Shown: positions 41,405-54,103 of the stretch, piece after piece
Layout of the letters: each line of letters starts with the position of its first letter
Position numbering within the stretch: position 1 is the stretch's first letter
Assembly: GCA_947471745.1 (NCBI GenBank)
Contig: CANJKZ010000092.1
Coordinates: forward strand, 4,631,001-4,695,000
Direction of reading: 5' to 3'
Origin: Closterium sp. Naga37s-1
Taxonomy: Eukaryota > Streptophyta > Zygnematophyceae > Desmidiales > Closteriaceae
Length of the DNA stretch: 64,000 bases
The notes under the pieces: model-generated
Seen by the model: only the letters and a program-made list of their open reading frames with translations
Databases searched by the model: none
What the model was told of the DNA's origin: nothing
Made by a program: the position numbers and the translations under genes

Positions 41405-42466
41405 TGGTATCGAGCAGGTTCCCTAGTGGGAACACTTCCTAGGGCCCACCACGAATTTTTTTTTCCTGCCCGGAGCGCGCTTCGCTCCTGCCCGAGTCGC
41501 GCCCTGTGTGCCCTCCCTACCGTCGCGCCCTCTCACGGCCCCTCACGGCCCCTTCGCGTCGCCCTTAGCGGCCCCTCTCACGGCCCCTTGCGCCGCCCTT
41601 ACGGCCCCTCGTGCCACCCTTACGGCCCCTCGCGCCGCCCTTACGGCCCCTTACGGCCCCTCGCGCCGCCCGTCGGCCCCTCGCGCCGCCCTTAGCGGCC
41701 CCTTACGGCCCCTCGCGCCGTCCCTTACGGCCCCTCGCGCGGCCCCTTACGCCCCTTACGGCCCCTCCCGCGGCCCCTCACGGCCCCCTACGGCCCGTCG
41801 CCGCCCTCCGCGGCCCCTCGCGCCGCCCTATCACGGCCCGTCGCCGCCCTCCGCGGCCCCTCACGCCGCCCTTCGTGGCCTCTCGCGGCCCTGTCGCCGC
41901 CCCCTCCGACCCGCCGTCGCCGCCCCTACCGCAGCAGCCGCCGCAGTCCCTACAGCAGCGGCCGCCGCCGTCCCTGCAGCAGCAGCCGCAGCCGTCGCCA
42001 GCAGCAGCCGCCACCACCTCCCTCGGGGCCGCAGCTGCTGCCGCCGCTGACTGCACCCGCCGGTGCGCCTCGGCCCTACCGGCGCCGCTCCACCCGGCCC
42101 CGCCGCTGCTCCCCGCGCGGCCCCGCCGTCACCACCGAGCCGCCGGCGCCGCCGAGCTGCTGCCGAGCTGCCCGATCCACCCGAGCCGCCCGAGCCGCCG
42201 CGCCACCTGAGCCGCCCGTGCTGCCGAGCCGCCGTACCGCCGAGCCGCCGTACCGCCGAGCCGCCCGAGCCGCCCGAGCCGCCGAGTCGCCGAGCCGCTG
42301 TTGCTGCCGAGCCGCCGTACCGCCGAGCCGCCCGAGCCGCCCGAGCCGCCGAGTTGCCGAGCCGCTGAGCCGCCGAGCCACCCGAGCCGCCCTGTCTGGT
42401 AAGAGCAGCGCCTCTGTCACTGCACTGCCCTTACCCTACTGTTCGCGCTGCTAGTCTACTGCTGTC
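41405..42466 (+). other. GC-rich leader of the nested copia
   Basis: About 1 kb of very GC-rich DNA with reiterated ACGGCCCCTCGCGC and CCGAGCCGCC motifs and no supported gene. Leaders of this kind follow the primer site in all three young LTR elements of the window. Confidence 0.75.
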
Positions 42467-45400
42467 ATGGCTACCCCTAGTGTCCTCGCTTTTGACGCTG
42501 AGGGTCGGGCCATTGACTTTGACGTCTGGGTAGATGACCTGCAGCTTTTCCTACAGTGCGATAGGGCAGACGGTCTCTCCCTCTTTGACCTCACCTCTGG
42601 TGCCTCTCCTGCCCCTGCTGCTGATGCCGACGCCACTGTTTGCTCACAGTGGGCCACTCGCGATGCTGCTGCACGTCTTGCTGTGCGTCGCCACCTGCCT
42701 ACCTCTGAGCGTGCGCACTTTAGCCAGTACAAGAGTGCTCAGACCTTGTACGACGCTGTAGTTGCGCGCTACTCCTCCCCTGCCACTGCTGCACTGAGCC
42801 GCCTCATGCTACCGTACCTCTTCCCTGACCTTGCTGCCTTTCCCACAGTCGCTGACCTCATTACGCACCTCCGCACTAGTGACACTCGCTACCGCGCTGC
42901 GCTTCCTGCTGAGTTCTGCGCCAAGAACCCCCCCCCCATGTACATCACCCTCTACTACATAGTCACCCGGCTCCCTGACTCCCTTCGCGTAGTCAGGGAC
43001 CACTTCCTCTCAGTTTGCCCCACCACTCTCACCGTTGACCTCCTCGAGAAGGCCCTCCTAGCAGCAGAAAAGAGCATAGTAGCTGTAGGAGCCTCTCGTG
43101 GTGACCCTCGTACCCCCATCTTTGAGGGGTGTTCCCCCTCCCCCCTTTTGCCCTCTGTTGCCTCTGCTGCTGCGGCCGACCTCGTTGGGCTTGAGTCGGT
43201 CGGTGCGGCGTCTACCCCTAGCGGGAGACGCCGCCCTGGCAAGGGCAAGGGGGGCAGGGGCACTGGAGGAGCTAGCGGGGGCGGTGGAGGCGGCGGTGGA
43301 GGCGGTGGAGGGGGTGGGGGTGGCGGTGGGGGTGGTGGCGGGGGTGGAGGTGTCGGTGGCGGCAGTGGAGGCGGAGGCGGCGGCGGCGGTGGCGGTGGGA
43401 GCGGAGGTGGCGGCGGTGGAGGAGGCGGCGGCGGAGGAGGTGGAGCTGGTCGGGGTGGCGCTGCGCAGAGGGTCGGCTCCGGTGGTGGTCAGCGCCAGCA
43501 GCAGCAGCAGCAGCGCACTCGTGACATCCCCCCCCCTCAGCAGCTCCGTGAGTGGTACGCTGCACGCCAGCGGGGTGGGGGTACTGGTCCGTGCACCTAC
43601 GTCCTACGCACCGGAGACCGCGCGGGTGAGCAGTGCTGGGGTGCGCACTCCACCCAGCGCTGCTTTGGCCGCCTGACGGACGCTTGGCGTCACCAGTTCC
43701 CTGAGGCCACTGAGATCCCCCGCTGGGGTGAGCTGTCTAGGGCGGGTGTAGCTGTCTTTGACCTTGACTTTGATGCTATTCTTGCTGCCATGTATACTGT
43801 GACTATTAGTGATGAGGGTGACTGTTACCGGTGTTTTCCGCCCGACCCGGGCATTGAGTCTGCTGCTCTAGGTACTGGTGAGGCTGCTGCTCTAGGTGCT
43901 AGCGAGGCTGCTGCTCTAGGTGCTCGTGCGTCTGCTCCCTCAGGTGCTGGTGAGTCTGCTCTCTCAGGTTCTGCGTCGGCTTCGGCCTCCCACACCTTCA
44001 CCCTTGACTCGGGGGCTTCTCGCTCCTTCTTTCGAGACCGCACCAGACTCACGCCGCTTGGCCGGCCAGTTGCAGTCTCTCTGGCAGACCCCTCTGGGGG
44101 TCCTGTCCTTGCTCACTTCTCCACTGTCCTCCCGTGTCCGGCGGCCCCCTCTGGCACCCTGTCTGGTCTTTACCTCCCCTCGTTCTCTACGAACTTGGTG
44201 AGTGGTGCTGAGCTACAGGATGCGGGGGTTCACCAGTTCACTCCTGCGAGTCAGCGGGTGACCCACTGCACGGACGCTCGGACAGGCCGACACCTGGCCA
44301 CGTTTACACGTCGGCCGGGGTCGAGCCTGTACACACCGACCACTGCGTCTCCTCCAGTCACTGCGTCTGGTCAGGTAGCTGCGTCGGGTCAGGTGTTTGC
44401 TGCAGCGTCCAGGTCTGGTCCTGAGTCTGCCCCCTGTTCGTGTCGCCTTCTGTCTCACGAGACTCTCCTCTGGCACCACCGCCTTGGTCACCCCTCCCTG
44501 CTTCGTCTCCGAGGCATGGCCTCCCGTGTCCTTGTCTCTGGTCTTCCCCGGTCCCTCCCTCCCCTTCCTCCGGGGCCTGGCCCTACCTGCGTCCCCTGTG
44601 TCGAGGTGCGGCAGCGGGCTGCCCCTCACTCCTCCCAGTTTCCTCCGACAGAGGCCCCGCTGCAGACGCTTCATATGGACGTGTGGGGCCCGGCCCGTGT
44701 CCGTGGACAGGGTCACGAGCGCTACTTCCTGCTGGTGGTTGACGACTACTCGCGTTACACCACAGTCTTCCCCTTGCGCAGCAAGGGTGATGTCACTGAG
44801 GTGTTGATCGACTGGATCCGCGCAGCTCGTCTCCAGCTCAGGCAGAGCTTCGGCTCGGACTTTCCTGTTCTGCGTCTGCACTCTGACAGAGGTGGAGAGT
44901 TCTCCTCTGGCCTTCTGCGAGCCTACTGTCGTGCACGAGGCATCTGCCAGACCTTCACGCTTCCGGACTCTCCACAGCAAAATGGGATTGCTGAGCGCCG
45001 CATTGGCATGGTCATGGACGTCGCCCGTACGTCCATGATGCATGCGGCTGCCCCCCATTTTCTGTGGCCGTTTGCGGTTCGGTACGCGGCGCATCAGATC
45101 AACCTTCACCCCAGGGTCTCCATGCCGGAGACCTCCCCAGCTTTGCTGTGGACGGGGAAGGTTGGCGATGCGTCTGCGTTCCGTGTCTGGGGATCTCGGG
45201 CGTTTGTCCGCGACTTGTCTGCGGACAAGCTGTCCCCTCGTGCTGCTCCTTGCGTCTTCCTTGGCTTCCCCCCTGACGCGCCAGGGTGGCAGTTCTACCA
45301 CCCCACCTCTCGCCGTGTTCTGTCCTCCCAGGACGTCACGTTTGACGAGTCGGTCCCCTACTACCGCCTCTTCCCCTACCGCACTCCGTCCCTCCCCCCG

Positions 45401-48400
45401 CCACCGCTCTTCCTTGTGCCAGGTCCCCCCCCGGTAGACCCCCTCCCCCCTCAGGGTCCTGCCCCTTCAGGTGTGTCCCAGGTAGACGCAGTCGAGCCTG
45501 TCGAGGTTACTGGTGACTCTGGTGCTGCTGAGGGTGCTGAGCCTGTGGGTGCTGACTCTGGGGGTGCTGAGCGTGTGGGTGCTACGCCTGGGGGTGCTGA
45601 GCCTGAGGGTGCTACTACTGGGGGTCCTGAGCCTGGGGGTGCTGAGCCTGGGGGTGCTACTACTGGGGGTGCTGAGCCTGGGGGTGCTGAGCCTGGGGGT
45701 GCTACGCCTGGAGGTGCTGAGCCTGGGGGTGCGGAGCCTGAGGGAGCTGGGCCTGCTCGTGTGGCGTCTGGCGGTGCTGAGCCTGGAGGTTCTCCGGGTG
45801 CTTCGTCTTGGCGGGAGCCACTCTCTCCACAGGAGCTGCGCGAGTGGTTTGCCCGGCGCTGGAGGCGTGCTGCTGGAGCTGGAGGTTCTTCGGCTGCTGA
45901 GGGTGCTGGTGCCGCGGGTCCCGGAGGTGCTCGTACTGGGAGTACTGGAGCTGCTGGGCCTGCGGGTACGACTGGAGCTGGAGCTGCTGAGGGTGTTGGC
46001 GCTGAGGCTACTGCTATCGGTCCTGGAGGCGGTCCTACTGGGGGTGCTACTGGTGCTGCTGGAGGTACTGGAGCTGGAGGTGCTGCTGGCGCTGGTGCTG
46101 CCGTTGGGGGTACTGGTGCTGTCCCTGCTGTGTCTGGAGTCGCCGCGCGGCCTCGGCCGTACTTCGTTCCGCTCCTTTAGCAGGTTCTTGGTCTCCCGCC
46201 TTCTACTGGTCCTCCTCCTCCCTTAGAGTGTCCACAGCCTGTCCCGTCACAGTTACAGTTACAGCCGGCCTCCCCACTGCCCGCTCCTTCTCCCTACACT
46301 GGTCCTACTGGAGGTCTTACTGAGCGTCGTGAGCCTGCGTCTCGCCCTGCGTCGCCTGTCCGTACTGCTCGCACTAGTGGTCGTGGTTCGCGTCAGCGTC
46401 CTCCTCCTGTCCCTGGCACGCACCGGATCTCTCTGCGTCCGTCCACTGCTCCTCTGCGTGCCCCTTTGCCTTCTCCTCCTGAGTCCTCTCTTCCTGCTCT
46501 TCCTGACCCGGAGTCGGACTCCCTTCGTGCTGCCAGTCCGACTGTCACGCGTCTCCTTGCTACTATTGTCACTGACCCTTCCTTTGAGTCCACTGCTGCG
46601 TCTGCCCTAGTTGCTGAGCTCGTCGACTTTGCTGCTCGCTGTCGTCTAGACTACGCTGCTAGTCTTGTTGCTGAGTCTGAGTCTGTCTGTCCTCCGTCCG
46701 TCGGGGGTGAGTGTGCCCTTGGCACGGACGTCCTTGAGGACAGGCAGGAGGAGTTCCAGTGTCTGGCTGCTGCTTCACCTCATCTCGTGTCCGTACTGCT
46801 TACCCCTGAGGGAGACCCGGATGCACTTGACATCCCGACTCCGCGCTCTTACGCGGAGGCGATAGAGGGTCCCTACTCCTCTCAGTGGCAGGCAGCTATG
46901 GACGCAGAGATGGCTTCCTGGAAGTCCACAGGCACCTACGTTGACGAGGTTCCCCCGCCTGGGGCGAACATCGTCAGTGGCATGTGGATTTTCAGGGTGA
47001 AGCGGCCGCCGGGTTCTCCGCCTGTCTTCAAGGCGCGTTACGTGGCTCGTGGCTTCAGTCAGCGGCAGGGAGTTGACTACTTTCAGACCTTCTCTCCCAC
47101 CCCGAAGATGACCACTCTTCGGGTACTGCTGCACATAGCTGCTCACCGCGACTACGAGCTGCACTCTCTTGACTTCAGCACTGCTTTCTTGCAGGGCAGC
47201 CTGCACGAGGAGATCTGGCTGCGTCGCCCACCTGGCTTCACTGGGTCCTTTCCTCCTGGCACCCAGTGGAGCCTCCGGCGGCCAGTCTACGGTCTCCGCC
47301 AGGCACCGCATGAGTGGCACGACACACTGAGGACTACACTTGCGGCTCTTGGGTTTGCTCCCTCTACTGCCGACCCGTCGCTGTTTCTGCGCACCGACAC
47401 TTCTTTGCCGCCGTTCTACATCCTCGTGTACGTCGACGACTTGGTCTTCGCCACAGCTGACACTGCTGGACTCGCCCACGTGAAGTCCGAGCTGCAGAAG
47501 AGACACACGTGCACAGACCTGGGTGAACTGCGCAGCTACTTTGGCTTGCAGATCACCCGGGACAGAGCACGCCGCACCATTACCCTGACTCAGTCACACA
47601 TGGTGCAGCAGGTCCTTCAGCGCTTCGGCTTCACGTACTCCTCGCCTCAGGCCACTCCTCTGCCTACTCGCCACTCGCTCTCAGCTCTGCCTTCGGATGA
47701 GTCCGTAGAGTCGAGTGGCCCGTACCCAGAGCTTGTTGGCTACCTCATGTACCTGATGACCTGCACACGACCTGACCTTGCATACCCTCTTAGCATTCTT
47801 GCACGCTATGTTGCTCCTGGGAGACACAGACCGGAGCACATGGCTGCAGCGAAGAGGGTGTTGCGCTACTTGTGCAGTACGTCGGGCATGGGGCTTGTGC
47901 TTGGAGGGCAGAGTCCAGTGGTCCTCACTGGGCACGCAGACGCTTCTTGGGCTGACGACCAGGCTACGCAGCGGTCGTCACAGGGTTACACCTTCAGCCT
48001 TGGTTCCGGCTCTGTTTCGTGGCGGGCTACCCGCTCGTCTTCTGTTCTCGGCTCCAGTTGTGAGGCTGAGATCTACGCCGGGGCCATGGCTGCACAGGAG
48101 CTTCGCTGGCTCACCTACCTGCTCACTGACCTCGGAGAGCCGCCTCGTTCTCCTCCAGTGCTGTACGTAGACAACAAGGCCATGCTGGCCTTGTGTCGAG
48201 AGCAGAGACTGGAGCACAGAACGAAGCACATTGCTCTCCGCTACTTCCTTGCTCGTGAGCTACAGCAGCGTGGTCAGCTACGGCTTGCGTACGTGGCCTC
48301 TGAGGCCAACACTGCTGATATCTTCACCAAGGCACTTCCGCCTTGTGATCATCAGCGCTTCTGTACTCAGCTGGGTCTTGTGCCTACCTTGCCTCACTTG

Positions 48401-48412
48401 CTCACCCCTTGA
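42467..48412 (+). CDS. Gag-pol coding region of the nested copia (broken)
   Basis: Gag is at about 42.47-43.75 kb (FDVWVDDLQLFLQCDRADG, a long Gly run, then QQLREWYAARQRGG). A protease-like DSGAS lies near 44.01 kb. The integrase spans about 44.45-45.25 kb (HHRLGHPS, VVDDYSRYTTVFPL, HSDRGGEFSS, SPQQNGIAERR), followed by a Pro-rich and Gly/Ala/Glu/Pro-repeat spacer. The reverse transcriptase lies at about 46.85-47.7 kb (MWIFRVKRPPGSPPVF, YVDDLVFATAD) and RNase H to 48412. The reading frame has about one or two breaks. Confidence 0.9.
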
Positions 48413-48619
48413 CCTTGCTTGTACTGTTGCATATATATATACACCTGCTCTTGCTTGTCTAGCCTTATATATATATGCAATCCTGCATGTGAACTGGCCT
48501 TGTGGCCTTGAACTTGTGCTCGGAATGTGTGGTGACTTTGTGATCCACCCTGAGCTTGTTTTGCTTTGCTTGACTGGTCTTGTGACCCCTTGTTCTCCCC
48601 CACTTTGCCTATGGGGGTG

Positions 48620-48743
48620 TGTCAGATTTATATGACATAGCTACTGTAGGCTATAGTGGGGTAGCACATATGGGGTACAGTTTTCTAGGGTTTGCTTTTG
48701 TACCCAACTTTCCTTTAGTCATCACATTCCTCGTTTCTTCTCA
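48620..48743 (+). repeat. 3' LTR of the nested copia
   Basis: 124 bp, one difference from the 5' LTR, followed by target duplication CGTAG and then the resumed pol sequence of the outer element. Confidence 0.93.
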
Positions 48744-48748
48744 CGTAG

Positions 48749-51700
48749 GTGCCTGTGGACTTCCAGGAAGCCATCTCTGCGTCCATGGGTGTCTGCCACT
48801 GAGAGGAGTAGGGACCCTCTATCGCCTCTGCGTAAGAGCGCGGAGTCGGGATGTCTGGTGCATCCGGGTCTCCCTCAGGGGCAACTAGCATGGACACGAG
48901 ATGAGGTAAAGCAGTGGCAAAGCACTCAAACTCCTCCTGCCTGTCCTCAAGGACGTCCGTGCCAAGAGCACACTCACCCCCGACGGACGGAGGACAGACA
49001 GACTCAGACTCAGCAACTAGGCTAGCGGCGTATTCTAGACGACAAGCGGCAGCAAAGTCGACAAGCTCAGCAACTAGGGCAGACGCAGCAGTGGACTCAA
49101 AGGAAGGGTCAGTGACAACAGTAGCCAGGAGACGTGTGACAGTAGGACTGGTAGCACGAAGGGAGTCAGACTCAGGGTCAGCAAGAGCAGGAAGAGAGGA
49201 CGCAGGAGGAGACGGGAGAGGGACACGCTGAGGAGCAGTGGAAGGACGAAGCGCCATCTGGTGAGTGCCTGGGACAGCAGGAGGACGCTGACGCGGGACA
49301 CGACGACCAGTGTGAGCAGCGCGAACAGGCGACGCTCGACGAGACTCAGGCGACGCAGGACGAGACTCAGGCTCACGACGCTCCGTAAGACCTCCAGTCG
49401 GACCAGTGTAAGGAGAAGGACCAGGGAGAGGGGAGGCAGACGGTAACTGTGACTGCGACTGGACAGACGGAGGACACTCTAAGGAGGGAGGAGGACAAGG
49501 AGGAGGAGGCTGACCAAGAACCTGCTGAAGGAGCGGAACGAAGTACGGCCGCGGCCGCGCAGCGTCTCCAGAACCAGCAGAGACACCAGCGCCAGGGTCG
49601 TCAGCACCAGCAGCAGCACCAACTCCAGGGTCCTCAGCACCAGCAGCAGCTCCAACTCCAGGGTCCGCAGCACCAGCAGCAGCTCCAACTCCAGGGTCCG
49701 CAGCACCAGCAGCAGCTCCAACGCCCGGGTCCGCAGCACCAGCCGCAGCTCCAACTCCAGGGTCCGCAGCACCAGCAGCACCTCCAGGAGTAGCAGTACC
49801 TCCAGCAGCTCCAACAGCAACAGCACCAGCAGCACCTCCAGCAACTCCAGCAGCACCAGCAGCACCACCAGTAGCAGCAGCACCTCCAGCAGCTCCAGCA
49901 GCTCCAGCACCAGCAGTACCTCCAGCAGCGCCAGCAGCACCGCCAGCAGCAGCACCTCCAGCAGCTCCAGCACCAGCAGCACCTCCACTAGCACCAGCAG
50001 CACCGCCAGCAGCAGCAGCACCTCCAGCTCCAGGGTCCGCGACACTAGGAGCGCCACTCCGGAGACTGCAGCGCCGTGCGTACCACTCTCGGAGCCGCTG
50101 GGGAGAGGGTAGCTCCCGCCTAGGAGGGGAAGCACTAGCCCCAGCTCCAGCAGTACTCCTAGCTCCAGAAGCACCTCTCCTGAGGCTGCAGTACTGTAAG
50201 TACCACTCACGCAGCTGCTGTGAGGAGAGAGCTCCTCCAGGTGTAGCACTCCCAGTCGCAGCACCTCCAGACTCAGCACCCCCAGACTCAGCACCCGCAG
50301 GCTCCGCACCCCCAGGCTCAGCACCCCCAGACTCCGCACCCCCAGGCTCCGCACCCCCAGGCTCCGCACCCCCAGGCTCCGCACACTCAGGCTCAGCACC
50401 CTCAGCAGGACGAGAGTCGATAGCTACCTCGACAGGCTCAACCGGGTCTACCTGGGACACACCTGAGGGAGCGGCACCCTGAGGGGGGAGGGGGTCTACC
50501 ACAGCAGCACCTGGCGCGAGGAAGAGAGGCGGGGGGGGAAGCGGGGCAGTGCGGTAGGGGAAGAGGCGGTAGTAGGGGACGGACTCGTCGAACGTGACGT
50601 CCTGAGAAGGCAGGACACTGCGCGAGGTGGGGTGGTAAAACTGCCAACCAGACGCGTCCGGGACAAAGCCAAGGAAGACACAAGGAACAGCGCGGGAGGA
50701 GAGCTTGTCCGCAGACGTATCACGGACAAAAGCTCGAGATCCCCAGACCCGAAAGCGTGACGCATCGCCAACCTCTCCCGTCCAACGCAGTGTCGGCGAA
50801 GTCTCCGGAACGGAGACACGGGGCCAGAGGTTGAGCTGATGCGCAGCGTAGCGGACCGCAAACGGCCATAGAAAGTGGGGGGCAGCCGCATGGATCAAGG
50901 AGGTACGAGCGACCTCCATGACCAAGCCAATGCGGCGCTCAGCAACCCCATTCTGCTGTGGAGAGGCCGGAAGCGTGAACGACTGGCGAATGCCGTGCTC
51001 CGCACAGTAGGCTGCCAAGAGGTCGGAGGAGAACTCACCACCTCTGTCAGAGTGCAAGCGCAGGACAGGAAAGTCCGAGTGGAAACGCTCGCTGAGCTGG
51101 AGACGAGAAGCGCGGATCCAAGGGATCAAAACATCAGGGACCTCACCCTTGGTGCGCAAGGGGAAGACCGTGGTGTAGCGCGAGTAGTCGTCAACAACTA
51201 TCAGGAAGTACCTCTCCTGACCCTGACCACGGACGCGGGCTGGGCCCCACACGTCCATGTGGAGCGTCTGCAAGGGAGCAGTCGTCGGGGGAAACGAGGA
51301 GGAGTGAGGAGCGGCGCGCTGCCGCCCCTCGACACAGGGAAGACAGGGAGGAGCAGGCGAGGGTGGGAGGGGAGGGAGAACCCTGGGAAGACCAGAGACA
51401 AGGTACCGTTTGTGCATGGCACGAAGGCGCTGAACGGACGGGTGACCAAGTCGGTGGTGCCAGAGGACGGTCTCGTGCGCCAGAGAGCGACACGAGCAGG
51501 GGGCCGACAGCTGACCTGACGTAGACGCAGACACAGCTACCTGAGGGGACTCAGTGGTCAGTGTGTACAGGTCCGACCCCGGCTGCCGAGTGAAGGTAGC
51601 CAGGTGACGGCCCGTCCGAGCACACGTGCAGTGTGTCACGCGCTCGTAGGCAGGGGTGAACTGGTGAACACCCCCGTCCTGGAGCGCACAACCCGCCACC

Positions 51701-52479
51701 AAGTTCGTAGAGAACGAGGGGAGGTGGAGACCTGACAGTGTGCCCGACGGGACCGCAGGACAAGGAAGGACAGTGGAGGAGGTCGCAATGACCGGACCCC
51801 CAGAGGGGTCAGCGAGAGAGACAGCAACTGGCCGAGCAAGCGGCTCAAGGGTAGTGCGGTCACGAAAGAAACATCGAGAAGCACCTGAGTCCAGTGTGAA
51901 GGTGTGCAGTGCCTCAGTCGACTCAGTACCAGGGGGGGCAGACTCACTAGCACCTAGAGCAGCAGCCTCACCAGCACCTGGGGTAGCAGACACGCGAGTA
52001 CCGGGAGTGGTAGCCTCACCAGCACCTAGGGCAACAGACGCACTAGCACCTAGAGCGGCAGCCTCACTCACAGGACACGGCAGCTGCACCTGTCCACTAC
52101 CAGAAGCTCCCGAACGACGCACTCCAGAGCGACTACCACTACGGCCACCCCGACAGCCCCAACTGGCGTACCACTCACGAAGCTGCTGGGGCGAAAGAGG
52201 ACACGGTAGCTGCACCTGTCCACTACCAGAAGCTCCCGACCGACCCACTCCAGAGCGACTACCACTACGGCCACCCCGACAGCCCCAACTAGCGTACCAC
52301 TCACGAAGCTGCTGGGGCGAAAGAGGACACGACAGCTGCACCTGTCCACTACCAGGAGCTCCCGAACGACCCACTCGAGAGCGACTACCACTACGGCCAC
52401 CCCGACAGCCCCAACTAGCGTACCACTCACGAAGCTGCTGGGGCGTGAGGGACTCACGCGCACGGCCCTGGAGCTGCAT
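48749..52479 (-). CDS. Gag remnant to integrase part of the composite element (broken)
   Basis: Minus-strand frame holding three copies of a 42-residue block (QQLREWYASWGCRGGRSGSR), a protease-like DSGAS region, GAG-pre-integrase (HHRLGHPSVQRL), an integrase core (VVDDYSRYTTVFPLRTK, HSDRGGEFSS, SPQQNGVAERR), a long Gly/Ala-rich spacer and the beginning of the reverse transcriptase region. The N-terminal gag domain of the nested relative has no counterpart. It is interrupted at its C-terminal side by the nested element. Confidence 0.85.
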
Positions 52480-53960
52480 ATGGCCACGCCAGGAGCAGAA
52501 GTAGTAGCAGTAGCGGCAGTAACAGCAGTAACAGTAGGAGCAGTAGAGGCAGTAGCAGCAGTAGTAGTGGTAGCAGTGCGGGCAGGGTAATGCTCACCAG
52601 TGGTCGGCGCGGTAGGCGCAAGACGGTGGTGACAGCGGGGCCGCTACAACTGCAGGGCGGGGCTGGGCCGCGGCAGGGAGCTCTGCGGCAGCTGCTGCAG
52701 GGCGGAGCCGGGCCGCGACGGCAGCTGCTCCAGGGGTCAGGGGCGGCTGCTGCAGGGGCGGCTGCTCCAGTGGCCAGGGGCGGCTCTTGCAGTGGCGGCT
52801 GGTCCAAGGGCCAGGGACGGCTGCTGCAGGGGCGGCTGCTCCAGGGGCCAGGGGCGGCTCTTGCAGTGGCGGCTGCTCCAGGGGCCAGGGGCGGCTGCTG
52901 CAGGGGCGGCTGCTCCAGGGTCCAGGGGCGGCTCCTGCTGTGGTGGCTGCTCCAGGTGGCCAGGGGCGGCTGCTGCAGGGGCGGCTGCTCCAGGGTCCAG
53001 GGGCGGCTGTAGGTGCAGCTGCTCCAGAGGCCAGGGGCGGCTGCTGTAGGTGCGGCTGCTCTAGGGGCCAGGGGCGGCCGTCCCAAGGGCGGGCGCGGGG
53101 TAGGGCAGGGCGCCACGGTGAGCAGGGGCGACGCGCGGGTCGCGCGCGGGGGCGACGCGACGAGGCAGGGGCGACGCGTGCGGGTCCCGCAGCTGCGTCG
53201 CGACGAGGCGGGGGCGACGCGCGGGTCCCGCAGCTGCGTCGCGACGAGGCGGGGGCGACGCGCGGGTCCCGCAGCTGCGTCGCGACGAGGCGGGGGCGAC
53301 GCGCGGGTCCCGCAGCTGCGTCGCGACGAGGCGGGGGCGACGCGCGGGTCCCGCAGCTGCGTCGCGACGAGGCGGGGGCGACGCGCGGGTCCCGTAAGGG
53401 CGTCGCGAAGGGGCAGGGGGGCGACGCGCACGGGTTCCGGCGGGCTGCAGGCGTCGGCGTGAAGTAGCCGCGGCGCGCGGGTCACGGCCTGCACGTGAGC
53501 GGCCTACGGGCGGCGTACGGGCCGCCACTGGGCTGCCTACGGGCTGCCTACGGGCTGCCTACGGACGGCAGCGGCCTACGGGCGGCGTACAGGCTGCCTA
53601 CGGGCGGCAGCGGCCTACGGGCGGCGTACTGGCGGCCTACGGGCGGCCGCGGCCTACGGGCTGCGTACGGGCAGCGTAAGGGCGGCCTACGGGCGACGGC
53701 AGGCGACGGGCAGCCTACGGGCGATGGGCAGACTACGGGCGGCGGCCACTAGGGCGCACGACGGCGCTAGTAGGGGCGCTCGACGGCGCTAGAAGGGGCG
53801 CTCGACGGCGCTAGGAGGGGCGCTCGACGGCGCAAGAAGGGGCGCTCGACGGCGCGAGAAGGGGCGCTCGACGGCGCGAGAAGGGGCGCTCGACGGCGCG
53901 GTGGAACGGTGGGCCCAAACCAACTTCGGTCCTAGGTCCTGACCTAGGCGTCGGATACCA
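52480..53960 (-). other. GC-rich repetitive leader of the composite element
   Basis: After the primer site the leader is built of local repeats: 22-bp units (GCGCGAGAAGGGGCGCTCGA) at 53755-53905, ACGGGCGGC-rich units at 53500-53750, about five 41-bp units (CCCGCAGCTGCGTCGCGACG) at 53180-53395, and CAGGGGCGGCTGCTCC-type units at 52730-53080. No gene is supported; the ORFs here are compositional. Confidence 0.8.
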
Positions 53961-54103
53961 TGTCAGAACTAGCAGTAGAAAGTAAGAATGAAGAAAGGAG
54001 GAGGTTCACTAGCAAGCAGTTGGATACATATAGCAAACCCTAATTGGGCTGTACTCACTATGGAGTACCCCACTGCAGGCTAGACAATTATAACATTCTG
54101 ACA
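53961..54103 (-). repeat. 5' LTR of the composite element
   Basis: 143 bp, flanked outside by CGAAC and inside (minus strand) by the primer-site-like TGGTATCCGACG. Confidence 0.92.

Larger units (their letters stand above)
41281..48743 (+). mobile_element. Ty1/copia element nested in the composite, whole length
   Basis: 124-bp LTRs at 41281-41404 and 48620-48743 differ at one base. The target duplication is CGTAG (41276-41280, 48744-48748). A primer site (TGGTATCGAGCAGG) follows the 5' LTR, and a purine tract (CTATGGGGGTG) precedes the 3' LTR. It is 7.46 kb long and inserted, in opposite orientation, into the pol region of a related element. All parts from gag to RNase H are present; the coding region shows about one or two breaks. 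Very young by LTR identity. Confidence 0.93.
38118..54103 (-). mobile_element. Composite Ty1/copia LTR element with three LTRs, carrying a nested copia
   Basis: Both ends carry the same 143-bp LTR (38118-38260 and 53961-54103, one difference) and the target duplication CGAAC lies outside each end (38113-38117, 54104-54108). On the minus strand the order is: LTR; primer site TGGTATCCGACG; GC-rich repetitive leader; gag remnant, protease and integrase; a nested copia; reverse transcriptase and RNase H; a purine tract; a different 122-bp LTR (39453-39574); a second primer-site-like TGCTATCAGAGC; a second GC-rich leader; a purine tract; the 143-bp LTR. Without the nested element it is about 8.5 kb. 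The LTR pair makes the insertion young. The coding part is broken by the nested insertion and lacks most of gag. Confidence 0.9.

Noticed and set aside
41426-42454. Pro/Ala/Arg-rich ORFs in the nested copia leader
   Set aside because: They lie between primer site and gag start and consist of reiterated GC-rich motifs.
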